From assembly GCF_007830445.1 (NCBI RefSeq), contig NZ_VLKR01000046.1, positions 1-39,487 on the forward strand: DNA of 39,487 nt, read 5' to 3'. Positions 15,054-25,574 of this stretch are shown one piece after another. How positions within the stretch are numbered: the stretch's first letter is position 1; each line of letters opens with the position of its first letter. The position numbers and the translations under genes were made by a program. The notes beneath the pieces were generated by a model. That model was not told the origin of the DNA and did not search any database. It saw only the letters and a list, made by a program, of their open reading frames with translations. The stretch comes from Sphingobacterium siyangense (GTDB taxonomy: Bacteria > Bacteroidota > Bacteroidia > Sphingobacteriales > Sphingobacteriaceae).

Positions 15054-16274
15054 ATGAAAAATACAGGAAAAAAAGCAGCTATCGGGTTTATATTTATTAC
15101 CCTGTTGATTGATATTACAGGTTGGGGCATTATACTTCCAGTTGTTCCTAAACTCATTGCAGAACTTATTCATGGAGACCTTAGTGAAGCAGCAAAATAT
15201 GGAGGATGGCTCGGCTTTGCTTATGCTATTACACAATTTATATGTGCGCCTATAGTGGGCAATCTCAGTGATAAATATGGTAGACGCCCAATTATCTTAA
15301 TTTCTCTTTTTGGATTTGCCATCGACTATATATTATTAGCATTGGCGCCATCTATCAGTTGGCTCTTTTTGGGAAGAATCATTGCTGGGCTGACTGGGGC
15401 TAGTATTTCAACCGCTAGTGCATACATCGCTGATATATCCACGGATGAAGATAGAACCAAAAATTTTGGTTTAATAGGCGCAGCTTTTGGTATGGGGTTT
15501 ATCTTGGGCCCGGTAATCGGTGGTTTACTTGGATATTACGGTGCTCGAGTACCCTTTTATGCCGCCGCTTTATTATGCCTAGTAAATTTTCTCTATGGGT
15601 GGTTTTTCCTGCCGGAAAGTTTAGATAAGGATAAACGACGACCATTTAATTGGAAACGTGCGAACCCTATTGGAACATTTAATTTTCTGAAAAAACAATC
15701 GAAAATAGCGCGCCTTGTTGTTGCCTTGATTTTGGTCTATATCGCTCTTCACGCCGTGCAGAGTAATTGGCATTTCTTTACCATGTATAAGTTTAGTTGG
15801 ACAGAACGGACGGTTGGCTTATCACTTGGGTTGCTCGGATTATTGCTTGGATTAGTACAGGGGTTTCTAATAAGATGGGTAACGCCTAAATTAGGCGACG
15901 AGAAAAGCGTATATTTTGGATTATTCTTTTATGCGGTCGGTCTTATGCTATTCGCATTCGCTAGTGAAGGATGGATGATGTTTGTTTTCCTTATCCCATA
16001 TTCCTTAGGCGGAATTTGTGGACCCGCACTGCAATCTATTATTAGCAAGAGTATTCCTTCAAATTAACAAGGTGAACTTCAGGGAGCGTTGGCAAGTTTG
16101 GTAAGTGCAACATCTATTATTGGACCTCCAGTAATGACAAACTCATTTTATTATTTTACACAGGATAAAGCGCTATTTCAATTTTCGGGAGTGCCATTTT
16201 TTCTGGGATCCATTTTAATTTGCATGAGTGGAATTATGATATATTTTGTTTTTCAACGAAATAATAACCATTAA
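15054..16274 (+). pseudogene. TCR/Tet-family MFS efflux pump interrupted by one in-frame stop
   Basis: Two segments in the same frame together make a protein of about 406 residues with 12 membrane helices. They are split by a TAA at 16065-16067. The first part has the Tet-family hallmarks LIDITGWGIILPVVPKLIAE, GNLSDKYGRRPI (motif A) and GRIIAGLTGASISTASAYIA. After the stop the frame continues directly as QGELQGALASLVSATSIIGP, the conserved region between helices 10 and 11. No base is inserted or lost, so a single substitution (CAA or GAA to TAA) explains it. Without readthrough the product lacks the last two helices. The intact ancestor would pump tetracycline-like or other drugs. Confidence 0.85.
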
Positions 16275-16516
16275 GAAAAGGGGATAACGCCTGCCAACTG
16301 TAATCGAGAAATTGTTACTTGTATCGATAATGGATTCATATTCTAAATTTTTAGCTTTAAGTATTTCCTAACTTTACTATATTTGCCATTAATAATAATT
16401 AGTCTAAATAGTAATTATATCTTTTTCAGATCAGGCTTTCCCAGATAGAAAGGTTTGGAAATAGACAGATATCAATATGCGGACAGGACGAGTGATTTTT
16501 TAAATACCTTCAACAC

Positions 16517-18865
16517 GTGAAAACAACAACAAGATCTTGGTTTATTACCCCGAAAACAACATTGGCGAGCAGTCTATTGGTTTTAAGTTTTTCCATAATT
16601 CCAGCAATAAGTTTTTCAAGGGAAAGACCGATTGCTGTCAAGAAAAATGGTAATGATCAAGAATCGGGGACAATTAAGGGCAAGGTGAAAAATTCAGAAG
16701 GGAAAGGTTTGGCCAATGTGTATATCAATATTGATGGGATAAATAGCGCCAAGACTGATCATGAAGGGAATTTTATTTTTTCAAAGATTCCTAAAGGCAT
16801 TCACTCCATGACCGTAAAGCATATTGGTTTTCAAGAAATCAAATCGCAGATCGCACTGGAAAGGGAAACCCTCGAGCTCCCAGATTTTGTCATGGAGCAA
16901 ACAAGAAATCATTTGAATGAAGTTGTCGTAACGGCGAGCCGACTGGCTGAAAGTATTGACGAAGTGCCATCATCGATTACCTATATCGGAGGTAAGACCT
17001 TAGAAGATCAACGTCTGATAAATGACAACCTACCCAATATTTTAATGCAGAAAGTGCCCAGTATCTCTCCCAGTGAGGAAAGCCAAAACAATTTTATTGC
17101 TAAAATACGTGGTCGGAATTTTTTGGTACTTATTGATGGAATTCCTCAATCGACTCCATTAAGAAATGGCGGAAGAGATATGAAGACGATAGACGCTAGC
17201 GCAATTGACCATATTGAGGTCATCAATGGTGCTTCTGCAATGTATGGAAATGGTGCCGCCGGTGGTATAATTAATTACATAACAAAGAAGCCAAAGACAG
17301 ACAGGAGTTTTCATTCTTCCACCTCTTTAAATAATTCCCTAAGCTTGGTCAGACCAGATGAAACATACGGGTATAATTTGGCACAAGTATTTTCTGGATC
17401 GAAAGACAAGTTTGATTATGTTGTGCAAGGAAAGATTGCGCGAACAGGTGTGGTACGTAGCTCCGATGGTACCATTGTAAGTCCATTTTATGGCCTGGGC
17501 GAGACAAAAAGTTATAATGCCTTAGCAAAGATTGGTTATCAGATTAACGATAATCATCGTGTTGAACTTATGGGTAACTATTATAGAAGTGTTCAGGATA
17601 GTAAATATGTTGGCACCAAGGGGGAGTTTGGCAGTAAACCTGCTATAGGGATACCTTCAGATACAGTGATTAACGGTGGGACACCTTACAATAAAGCTTT
17701 TCATGTAAAGTATGATGGTAACTTTGGTAGAACCTCAGCAAATATGAGTCTGTATTATGAAGATATGAACACGGTATTTGAAAGCTACAACCAAACATAT
17801 TCTGATCATAAGGGAGCCAGAATAAATTTTAGTACGCCCTTTGATCTATCCAACAGCAATAAGGTAACTTTAATTTATGGAGTAGATCTTTTAAAGGATC
17901 ACACGGTTCAAAAAACGTTGGACGATGGATTAGTGACACCCGACATGAATATGAAAAGTGGCGCCCTATACCTTCAAAGTAAGTTTAACCTGGCTGAATA
18001 TTGGATCTTAAAAGGTGGTGTGCGATACGAAAACTTGGATTTCAAGGTAGGAGATCTAACAAAAGCAGGGAAAGTCACTCCTGGAGATAAGAGCAACTCA
18101 AACGCATTTGTATTCAACTTGGCAGGAAGGTATAATAAATTAAAATACCTGCAGCCCTTTGTATCATTTTCACAAGGGTATTCTATCGGCGATGTAGGAC
18201 TTGTATTACGGAATGGAGTACCTTTGAGTCAAATTGATCCGAAGCCTGTAGTTGTCAATAATTTTGAGTTGGGACTAAATGGAACCTATGCTATGTTAAG
18301 TTACCAATTGACCGGGTACTATAGCTCTTCCAAAAAGGGTAGTACTTTCGCAGAAACTTCAACGCCAGGTAATTATGAACTGATTCAGGTGCCTCAACGT
18401 ATTTATGGTTTGGAATTTGTAGTCGATGTAACCCCTGTTGAATGGTTGAAGTTTGGTACTATACTCGGGTATATGGATGGTAGACAAGATTTGAAAAATG
18501 AGGGAAAATATAAGGATAAATTGGATAATTCCATTATTTCACCTTTTAAAGTAAATATCAATGCAGATTTCAAATTGACAGATCGGTGGAATGTCTATCT
18601 GCAGTATTTACATTTGGGGAAACGCGATGTGTTTCAACCTTCTGAATATAATTATGGCAAATATCCGATTTCGGGCTATGGTCTGATGGATTTCCAAACA
18701 CGCTACAAATTAAAGAATCTGGCGTTCATTTTTTCAGTTAATAATATCCTTAATAATGATTATTTTCCACTGCACGCGGAGGTGAGGGGAGCTACAAATG
18801 AAGGCCGTTATTATGTAAAAGGAAGCGGAACAATAGCGAATTTAGGTATCCAACTGGATATGTAA
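16517..18865 (+). CDS. TonB-dependent outer-membrane receptor (siderophore/FepA type)
   Basis: The 782-aa product starts at a GTG and opens with a signal peptide (KTTTRSWFITPKTTLASSLL, then VLSFSIIPAIS). Residues about 50-130 form a CarboxypepD_reg-like domain (GTIKGKVKNSEGKGLANVYI). The plug follows (NEVVVTASRLAESIDEVPSS, then VLIDGIPQSTPLRNGGRDM, IEVINGASAMYGNGAAGGII). A 22-strand barrel of about 550 residues ends in YYVKGSGTIANLGIQLDM. The plug pattern resembles ferric-siderophore receptors more than SusC. No siderophore genes or SusD are adjacent, so the ligand is open. A strong terminator follows at 18893. Confidence 0.9.
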   Translation: MKTTTRSWFITPKTTLASSLLVLSFSIIPAISFSRERPIAVKKNGNDQESGTIKGKVKNSEGKGLANVYINIDGINSAKTDHEGNFIFSKIPKGIHSMTVKHIGFQEIKSQIALERETLELPDFVMEQTRNHLNEVVVTASRLAESIDEVPSSITYIGGKTLEDQRLINDNLPNILMQKVPSISPSEESQNNFIAKIRGRNFLVLIDGIPQSTPLRNGGRDMKTIDASAIDHIEVINGASAMYGNGAAGGIINYITKKPKTDRSFHSSTSLNNSLSLVRPDETYGYNLAQVFSGSKDKFDYVVQGKIARTGVVRSSDGTIVSPFYGLGETKSYNALAKIGYQINDNHRVELMGNYYRSVQDSKYVGTKGEFGSKPAIGIPSDTVINGGTPYNKAFHVKYDGNFGRTSANMSLYYEDMNTVFESYNQTYSDHKGARINFSTPFDLSNSNKVTLIYGVDLLKDHTVQKTLDDGLVTPDMNMKSGALYLQSKFNLAEYWILKGGVRYENLDFKVGDLTKAGKVTPGDKSNSNAFVFNLAGRYNKLKYLQPFVSFSQGYSIGDVGLVLRNGVPLSQIDPKPVVVNNFELGLNGTYAMLSYQLTGYYSSSKKGSTFAETSTPGNYELIQVPQRIYGLEFVVDVTPVEWLKFGTILGYMDGRQDLKNEGKYKDKLDNSIISPFKVNINADFKLTDRWNVYLQYLHLGKRDVFQPSEYNYGKYPISGYGLMDFQTRYKLKNLAFIFSVNNILNNDYFPLHAEVRGATNEGRYYVKGSGTIANLGIQLDM

Positions 18866-18892
18866 TACAACAATTTGATACGATTAATAGAA

Positions 18893-18927
18893 ACAAGCCC
18901 CTGTAAGATTTTTATAGGGGCTTGTTT
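18893..18927. terminator. Bidirectional intrinsic terminator
   Basis: ACAAGCCCCT (18893-18902) pairs perfectly with AGGGGCTTGT (18916-18925) across a 13-nt loop, with TTT after it. It sits between the convergent TonB receptor and PH-like protein genes and can serve both. Confidence 0.85.
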
Positions 18928-18949
18928 ATGGCGAGTCTTTTCCCTCTTA

Positions 18950-19459
18950 TTATCGCTTATACCGCTCATAATACTCTTCTATCAATTTTTTGAGTGTATT
19001 GAAATCAAGCGAAAATTGATCTGCCGAAACGGCTATTCCATTTTCGAGCACATGTTGTTGTACTTGTGGAGAGAACTGCTGCATATAATTTTCGGGATGG
19101 TGTAGCTTCAAAAAAACAAAATGGACACCATGGGCCATTCCTGTCGAGACAGATTGAATAGCAGTCCATTTTACAGTCCCAGCCTTTATTCCTACTGGCG
19201 TACCATTATATCGAATGCCATTTGCGTTCAATATTAGGCCAGTCCGATCTTTAACAAATAGACTTTTTACTCCGCCAATTAGACAATAACATCCTAAGCC
19301 CCCTAAGGTCAACATCAATGCTCCAGGGAAAATTCTTATTTTTTCAGCGACAAAGAAAATATAGTAAGCAAATGCCAAAGCCGCTATCGTCAACAGCAAG
19401 CCAAATAGTGCTAATTTCAGACGTTTTTTGTTATCGAATTCTATGATAGTCTCATTCAT
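18950..19459 (-). CDS. Two-helix membrane protein with a PH-like domain (STM3941-like)
   Basis: The 169-aa product has a short cytosolic start and two membrane helices (LKLALFGLLLTIAALAFAYY, then FPGALMLTLGGLGCYCLIGG). A soluble domain follows, with GLILNANGIRYN, a VKWTAIQSV strand and HFVFLKLHHPENY, ending in a basic helix KKLIEEYYERYKR. This order fits the STM3941/YcxB-like family, in which a PH-like domain follows two helices. Function is unknown. A second, damaged relative of the PH-like part may lie at 31.85-32.26 kb. Confidence 0.6.
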   Translation of the reverse strand: MNETIIEFDNKKRLKLALFGLLLTIAALAFAYYIFFVAEKIRIFPGALMLTLGGLGCYCLIGGVKSLFVKDRTGLILNANGIRYNGTPVGIKAGTVKWTAIQSVSTGMAHGVHFVFLKLHHPENYMQQFSPQVQQHVLENGIAVSADQFSLDFNTLKKLIEEYYERYKR

Positions 19460-19660
19460 AATTAACGTTCTCTTTCACATTTTTATCGGACTAAGTTAAA
19501 ACAACGCTTTTCAAATTTTCATGCGAATTTCAATTCGTATGGATTCGTTTTAAATTCGCAGTATTTTGAGGTCTATCTGTATTTAAGCTATTTTCTAAAC
19601 TCAATTATATCCAGCGCTATGCTTCCAAGAATCATCTTTGACGATTAACCTATTGATAGG

Positions 19661-22123
19661 TTAATCTATCCTCGAATCTTTTTCCAGCTTTTTGGTCTGT
19701 TTTGCGGAGAAGGTTTTTCCGAAATTGTAACTGAAACTCAATTTTGCATAGCGTGACTTCAATTTATTCACTGTTTCAATGCTAATCACATTGCCTAAAA
19801 TGGAAATAGGTGCTTTTTGTAAGTTGAAAATATCCTCAATCGTCAGGGATATGTTTAGCTTGTCCCGAAGCACTTTTTGTTGTAAACCCGTCGTGATATA
19901 TCCTGTTGTCCCATATTGCATTTGAAAACTATTTCTTTTCGAAGCATAAAAGCCGAATATTTGAACAGTAGTCTTTGGCAGAATATTAATAAAGGTGTTG
20001 ATCGACCCACTAAAGTTGACAATACCAGGTAACAAAATATCTGCTGTATTATTCGATCTGAAAGTAGGTCGTTGGGCCGATAAATATGTACTGACATTCA
20101 CGCTGCTTCCAAATTTGTTTTGCGACATGACATAACCTCCAATTTGGTTTAGATTATAATCATTATAATAGTTAAACTCTGGACTTCCAACCTCCTCATT
20201 ATATCTTGAGATATAGGTAAACATATTCTTCGAGAAGTTTCCATATAAAGAATAGATCAGTGAGTGGTTGGTATTCCACTTATGTGAATATTGCAAATCT
20301 AGTCTATTTGCAAAATATGGCTTCAACTGTGTGTTACCGTTGGTAAAATAGATAGGATTATTGGTCACCGCAAATGGATTGAGCATACTATAACCAGGGC
20401 GTTCGATTCTTCTGTTCCCCGATAAAGCAATGCTGTTTTTAAGGTCCTCGAAATCATAACGTACATTAAAGTTGGGAAATAGATTAAGATAGTTGTTTTT
20501 AATCTGTTCGTCAGTTGAAAGGGATCGTAACTTATAATCGAATGATTCTAGTCGCAAGCCTACATCGAAGGAGAAGTGTTTATATTTACCACTCAGAGAA
20601 GAATAAGCAGCAAGTATATTTTCGTTATATTGAACCTTATTTTCACTATTTGCTTCTCCTCCGACGATATTTCCATCTGTGGTCTGATTCTTAAAGAAGC
20701 TTTCTGTATTTGCACGGGCATATTTTACACCAAATTTTAGATCCGTACCCTTTCCGATGTTAGTTTTGTAATCTGTATTGAAGGTCCAGATTTCATATGG
20801 TCTCGTAATAATAAAATTTCTGCTATCATTTTCTGAGGAATTTATTTCCGTGTTAGAAAAATCATATGCCTTTCTCCAGAATGAAGTGTTATTCTCATTC
20901 GAGTATTTCGAATAATTCAGGCCGATTGAAAGCTTGTTTTTCTTTTTAAAATCTTTGTCGTAGATCAAATCGACGATATGGAAATTATTGTCTAAAAACA
21001 TGAAGTCCCGCTGTTTAAGCTGCCTTTGAAATTCATCTTTCCGATTATAGATCGTGGCGTCTCGTTCATTTGGAAATTTACCATAAAAGCTGGCGTACCA
21101 ATAATTAAAAGAGAGTGTACTTGTTGAATCAATAGTATAAAGTGTATTGATTTTCATGGAATGTGTCCTTTGGGATCTTTCACTAACCTGTTCTTGTCTA
21201 TAGAGATAACTAGAATCAGGTAAGAAATAGTTTTTTATAAAATCGTTTCGTTTATGCAAATTTTCACTATATGAAAAATTATAACCCAATGAAATTTCAA
21301 ACTTACTTTTTTTTAGATTTAAATTAAGCGATTGGTCCGTTCCCCAAAGGGTAGAAACACTTGTACTTGCCGACCCAAAGAAGCCTAAATTGGAATTTTT
21401 CTTAAGTCTGATATCTAACACACCTCCGTCTCCTGCGGAATCATATGCTGCGCCTGGACTGGTAAGCACATTAACAGACAAGACCTCGTTGCTCGGTAGA
21501 GATTTCAGGTAGTTCAATAAATCCTGCCCCCCCAAATTGACTTTTCGACCATTTATCAATACAGTAGCTCCCTTTCCGAGCAATTGTAATTTGCCTTCCA
21601 TTTCATCAACGGTTAATCCCGGTACCTGCTTGAGCAGTTCTGCAATATTTGTACTATTGCCTAATATATTGTTTTCCGCATTAAATCTATACCCACCGGT
21701 AATCAGCTCCAAGGTAGGTCTCTTGGAAGAAATCGCAACCTCCTCAAGTTTATTGTCAATCTTATGAAGCCTTATAGTACCGATATCTATATTGCTTCCG
21801 CTCGGCGTTTCGATTCTTTTTATCTGAGGCTGAAAGCCAAGGTGGTTGATTTTTAGGTAAAATGAGCGCTGACTATAGGTTAATTGGAAGTCTCCGCTTT
21901 CATTTGTCACCACTGTTTTGATAGGGGTGCTGCTACTTTGATGATCCACCAGGGATATTGAAACTAAATGAACGGGTTCTTTTGTAAGAGAATCGACTAC
22001 TTTGCCCGTAACAGTAAAGGTTGAATCGATGCGCGAAAGGATAATCCTATTAGATGAACTATGAGCTATGGCGAAAAGAAGCAGGCATGGGAAGAGTAGG
22101 GCAATTTTTTTTAAGACTTTCAT
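19661..22123 (-). CDS. Outer-membrane beta-barrel protein (TonB-dependent receptor-like, CarboxypepD-reg plus OMP_b-brl_3)
   Basis: From the ATG at 22123 the product has 820 residues with a clear signal peptide (MKVLKKIALLFPCLLLFAIA). A carboxypeptidase-regulatory-like domain follows (TVTGKVVDSLTKEPVHLVSI), then a plug with LLKQVPGLTVDEMEGKLQL and VLINGRKVNLGGQDLLNYL. The long Asn/Tyr/Ser-rich barrel ends in YAKLSFSYNFGKTF. This is the pattern of the OMP_b-brl_3 family, whose members usually act as TonB-linked uptake or envelope proteins of unknown ligand. The upstream ATG at 22144 is less likely. It is divergent from the MarR gene, with a 280-bp A/T-rich spacer. Confidence 0.85.
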   Translation of the reverse strand: MKVLKKIALLFPCLLLFAIAHSSSNRIILSRIDSTFTVTGKVVDSLTKEPVHLVSISLVDHQSSSTPIKTVVTNESGDFQLTYSQRSFYLKINHLGFQPQIKRIETPSGSNIDIGTIRLHKIDNKLEEVAISSKRPTLELITGGYRFNAENNILGNSTNIAELLKQVPGLTVDEMEGKLQLLGKGATVLINGRKVNLGGQDLLNYLKSLPSNEVLSVNVLTSPGAAYDSAGDGGVLDIRLKKNSNLGFFGSASTSVSTLWGTDQSLNLNLKKSKFEISLGYNFSYSENLHKRNDFIKNYFLPDSSYLYRQEQVSERSQRTHSMKINTLYTIDSTSTLSFNYWYASFYGKFPNERDATIYNRKDEFQRQLKQRDFMFLDNNFHIVDLIYDKDFKKKNKLSIGLNYSKYSNENNTSFWRKAYDFSNTEINSSENDSRNFIITRPYEIWTFNTDYKTNIGKGTDLKFGVKYARANTESFFKNQTTDGNIVGGEANSENKVQYNENILAAYSSLSGKYKHFSFDVGLRLESFDYKLRSLSTDEQIKNNYLNLFPNFNVRYDFEDLKNSIALSGNRRIERPGYSMLNPFAVTNNPIYFTNGNTQLKPYFANRLDLQYSHKWNTNHSLIYSLYGNFSKNMFTYISRYNEEVGSPEFNYYNDYNLNQIGGYVMSQNKFGSSVNVSTYLSAQRPTFRSNNTADILLPGIVNFSGSINTFINILPKTTVQIFGFYASKRNSFQMQYGTTGYITTGLQQKVLRDKLNISLTIEDIFNLQKAPISILGNVISIETVNKLKSRYAKLSFSYNFGKTFSAKQTKKLEKDSRID

Positions 22124-22403
22124 GTAATTAAGGTTCTTGTGCAAAGTTTGATGACCATTGTTTGCAGTTAGTGACTATAGGTTAGTCGAGCTCAGGAAAA
22201 AAATGTTGCACGATTTATAATAAAAGCGATTACCAATTGGCACAAAAGTCTTTTTATAAGTAAAAGCAAGTCTCTGCCCGATATGAGTTTCAGTTGGTAA
22301 AAATCAAGAGTAGATAAGATTTATAGTCTATATTTATTCTAAAAAAAATCTTTATTAAAAAAAACAAAACAAATATAGTATATTTATGTTCTAAATAAAG
22401 TGT

Positions 22404-23045
22404 ATGAAATATCAGCTTTTAAAAGAAATCATTGTATTAGTAGAGGAATTTGAACAGGAGAACGTAGATGGAATCTACAGTACCGACGCGGATGGATTTA
22501 AACGTTGGGTAGTGGCAAAAGAAACCGATGTTCTGGTCGAACCTGAATGGGACGGTAAGGAAAATGGGCGTAGTCCAGAGAGTGTGATCAGCACATTAAT
22601 AGTGCATATGAATAGGTTTGCAAAAAGTTATTCAAAGGCAGCTATTTTGGAATCTGATTTTTCTACACAAGAGGAGTTTATATACCTTATAACCTTAAGG
22701 TCGTTTGGCGAGATGACAAAAATGGAATTGATCAGGCGGAATATTCATGAAAAGCCAGCCGGCATGGCGATTATAAATCGTTTGATCAAACAAGGATGGA
22801 TCGGTCAGCAAGATTCAGAGCAAGACCGACGAAGTAAGGTGCTTTATATCACAGAAAATGGCTTATCGGCGTTGGATCGACAAATGGGAAAAATACGTCA
22901 TGCTACCCAGATTGTTTCAGGTGATTTGACCTACAGTGAAAAAATAACACTGATAAGTCTATTGGATAAATTGAGCAAATTTCATCAATTAATCTATGAT
23001 AGAAATATTGCACCTGATAAATTGCTGGAACAAGTGAAGTTATAA
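22404..23045 (+). CDS. MarR-family transcriptional regulator
   Basis: The 213-aa product is longer than the usual 140-160 residues because of an N-terminal extension of about 60. The winged helix is at about 90-160: MTKMELIRRNIHEKPAGMAI as the recognition region, then the wing GWIGQQDSEQDRRSKVLYIT, with the DxRxxxLxxT-type core. The C-terminal helices form the dimer interface. It lies 200 bp upstream of the carotenoid operon on the same strand and is a reasonable candidate for its regulator, though the two have separate leaders. The opposite-facing outer-membrane gene is a second possible target. Confidence 0.85.
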   Translation: MKYQLLKEIIVLVEEFEQENVDGIYSTDADGFKRWVVAKETDVLVEPEWDGKENGRSPESVISTLIVHMNRFAKSYSKAAILESDFSTQEEFIYLITLRSFGEMTKMELIRRNIHEKPAGMAIINRLIKQGWIGQQDSEQDRRSKVLYITENGLSALDRQMGKIRHATQIVSGDLTYSEKITLISLLDKLSKFHQLIYDRNIAPDKLLEQVKL

Positions 23046-23245
23046 TTCGGTCCGAAGTGTAATAGGAATAGCTGGCTTTTTGTTGTCTTTTACACTTTTT
23101 GAAAAAGTCGCCTCCGAAATCTGATGATTAATAGGCAGATCAAATTATGGATATAATAAGATACTTTAATGCACACATTGTCCATTGCGGTAATGGAAGG
23201 TCCATCTGGATGTTGCCCTTGCATAGGGAGTTAAAATAAACAAAA

Positions 23246-24724
23246 ATGAAAAAGAAGGTAGCAGTTATTGGTGCAGGTTTTTCGGGTCTTTCAGCGGCGG
23301 CCTATCTTGCGCAGGCAGGATACGATGTGCATGTTTTTGAGAAACATACGCAGCCCGGTGGAAGGGCGAGACAGTTTAGTACGACAGAAGGATTTAGATT
23401 TGATATGGGACCGAGCTGGTACTGGATGCCTGACATCATTGAGTCCTTTTTTTCAGATTTTGGGTGTTATACTGCTGATTTCTTTGAACTTGTATCCCTC
23501 AATCCACAATTTGAAATGATATTTAACTCTGGACAGATTCGTGTACCTGAATCCTATCAGGAGTTAAAACAATTATTTGAACAGATCGAACCTGGGGCTG
23601 GTATGCAGTTGGATCGATTTATGGAAGCTGCAAAATTTAAGTATGAAGTGGGCATGCGGGATTTTGTGAATAAACCCTGTCACAATTGGAGTGAATTTCT
23701 ATCTCCAAAAATTGCACTTAGTGCTTTTAAGCTAGATTTACTTTCAAATTTTCGATCCTATGTTGCCAAATATTTTAAGGACCAAAGATTGCGGACATTG
23801 ATGGAATTCCCCGTTATATTTTTGGGCGCTTCACCCAAGGATATTCCGGCATTATATAGCCTGATGAACTACGGCGGTTTTGCACTTGGAACCCATTATC
23901 CCAAAGGGGGCTTTTTTCAGTTAGTACTGGCGATGCAGCAAGTAGCGGAGAGACAAGGAGTCACTTTTCATTTTGATCATAATGTTGATACGTTAAATAT
24001 TGAAAAGAATAAGATCACATCATTAGTTGTTAATGGTGTGAATCATCCATTTGATCTCGTGGTTGCATCGGCCGATTATCACCATATCGAAACACTACTT
24101 GCCAAGGAGTTGAGAAACTACGATGATGATTATTGGAAGAACAGGACCTTTGCCCCCTCAAGTTTGATCTATTACCTAGGGATGAAATCGTCCATTCCAA
24201 ATCTAACACACCACACTCTTTTCTTTGAGCACCCGTTGGATGATCATATTGACTGTATTTATGGTGAAAAAAAGTGGCCTGAAAATCCGCTGTTCTATGT
24301 ATGTTGCCCATCCAAAACGGATCCTCATGTTGCTCCTGCAGACAGTGAGAATCTCTTCTTATTAATGCCCTTGGCGACCGCTATCCCGGATGATGATGAA
24401 ACACGTGAAAAATATCTAATTAAGATGTTAAAGCGTTTGGAAAAGCATACCGGTACAAAAAACCTATATGAACAGATTGCATACAAGAGGAGTTACTGTG
24501 TAAGCGACTTTATCAGCGATTATAATGCTTACGGGGGAAATGCTTATGGACTAGCAAATACATTGAAACAGACAGCGGTATGGAAACCCAAGATCAGAAA
24601 TAAGAAAGTCCATAATCTTTTTTATTCAGGTCAGCTAACGGTTCCTGGTCCCGGGGTGCCTCCCTCCATTTTATCAGGGAAAATTGTTGCCAAAGAAGCC
24701 ATTGAATTATATCGTAAAACATAA
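23246..24724 (+). CDS. crtI: Phytoene desaturase CrtI
   Basis: The 492-aa flavoprotein opens with the FAD-binding fold KVAVIGAGFSGLSAAAYLAQ (GxGxxG at 9-14) and the FEKHTQPGGRARQF segment. It ends with LFYSGQLTVPGPGVPPSILS and GKIVAKEAIELY, the carotenoid-oxidoreductase C-terminal signature. The protein converts 15-cis-phytoene to lycopene through stepwise dehydrogenation. Only four nucleotides separate its stop from the crtB start. A paralog acting on another intermediate is possible, but the operon context strongly favours phytoene desaturation. Confidence 0.93.
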   Translation: MKKKVAVIGAGFSGLSAAAYLAQAGYDVHVFEKHTQPGGRARQFSTTEGFRFDMGPSWYWMPDIIESFFSDFGCYTADFFELVSLNPQFEMIFNSGQIRVPESYQELKQLFEQIEPGAGMQLDRFMEAAKFKYEVGMRDFVNKPCHNWSEFLSPKIALSAFKLDLLSNFRSYVAKYFKDQRLRTLMEFPVIFLGASPKDIPALYSLMNYGGFALGTHYPKGGFFQLVLAMQQVAERQGVTFHFDHNVDTLNIEKNKITSLVVNGVNHPFDLVVASADYHHIETLLAKELRNYDDDYWKNRTFAPSSLIYYLGMKSSIPNLTHHTLFFEHPLDDHIDCIYGEKKWPENPLFYVCCPSKTDPHVAPADSENLFLLMPLATAIPDDDETREKYLIKMLKRLEKHTGTKNLYEQIAYKRSYCVSDFISDYNAYGGNAYGLANTLKQTAVWKPKIRNKKVHNLFYSGQLTVPGPGVPPSILSGKIVAKEAIELYRKT

Positions 24725-24728
24725 GACC

Positions 24729-25565
24729 ATGAAAAAGCTATTTGATGAACTCGCTTATGAAGTAAGCAAAAAAACAACTGAAAAATATAGTACAAGTTTC
24801 TCGCTCGGTATTTTGGCACTCAAGCCCAGCATTAGGGCGAGTATTTATGCGATTTATGGCTATGTACGATTGGCTGATGAAATCGTGGACAGTTTTCATG
24901 GATATGATAAGAAGCGGCTGTTGGCGCGGTTATATCTCGAGACAAACTGTGCTTTAGAGGAAGGTATATCATTAAATCCGATATTACAATCTTTTCAGGA
25001 GACGGTACATAAGTATGCTATTGACGTCGAGCTAATCCGCCAATTTCTACACAGCATGGAAATGGACCTGAATAAAGTCGACTATAATTCTGAACGCTAT
25101 AAAGAATATATTTATGGCTCGGCTGAAGTGGTGGGATTGATGTGTTTACAGGTTTTTACAGAAGGTAATAGACAGCGCTATGAGGAGTTAAAACCTTACG
25201 CTATGAAACTAGGCTCCGCATTTCAGAAAATAAACTTCTTGCGGGATCTTAAAGACGATTACCACGTTCTTGGGCGTACCTATTTTCCGAATTTGGATAT
25301 GGCTGTCTTTGATAATGCACTCAAAAGCCAGATTGAGGATGAGATACACAGCGAATTTAAGGAAGCGCTTTTGGGAATTAAAAAATTGCCTGCATCGGCA
25401 AAATTTGGCGTTTATCTGGCTTACAAATATTATCTTTCCCTGTTTTCGAAGATTCGAAAAAAATCCTCAAAGGAGATTTTGGAAAGTAGGGTGAGGATAC
25501 CAAATGCACAAAAAGCCTATGTTGCTTTAAAAAGTTATCTGCGTTACAAAGCTGCTTACTTATAA
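24729..25565 (+). CDS. crtB: Phytoene synthase CrtB (squalene/phytoene synthase family)
   Basis: From the ATG at 24729, right after the crtI stop, the product has 278 residues. It carries both aspartate-rich motifs of trans-isoprenyl head-to-head synthases: DEIVD at about 50-54 in YVRLADEIVDSF, and NFLRDLKDDY near residue 180 for magnesium-pyrophosphate binding. The enzyme condenses two geranylgeranyl diphosphates to phytoene. A longer reading that starts inside crtI is not needed. No crtE-like GGPP synthase is in the window. Confidence 0.93.
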   Translation: MKKLFDELAYEVSKKTTEKYSTSFSLGILALKPSIRASIYAIYGYVRLADEIVDSFHGYDKKRLLARLYLETNCALEEGISLNPILQSFQETVHKYAIDVELIRQFLHSMEMDLNKVDYNSERYKEYIYGSAEVVGLMCLQVFTEGNRQRYEELKPYAMKLGSAFQKINFLRDLKDDYHVLGRTYFPNLDMAVFDNALKSQIEDEIHSEFKEALLGIKKLPASAKFGVYLAYKYYLSLFSKIRKKSSKEILESRVRIPNAQKAYVALKSYLRYKAAYL

Positions 25566-25574
25566 AATAAAGCT

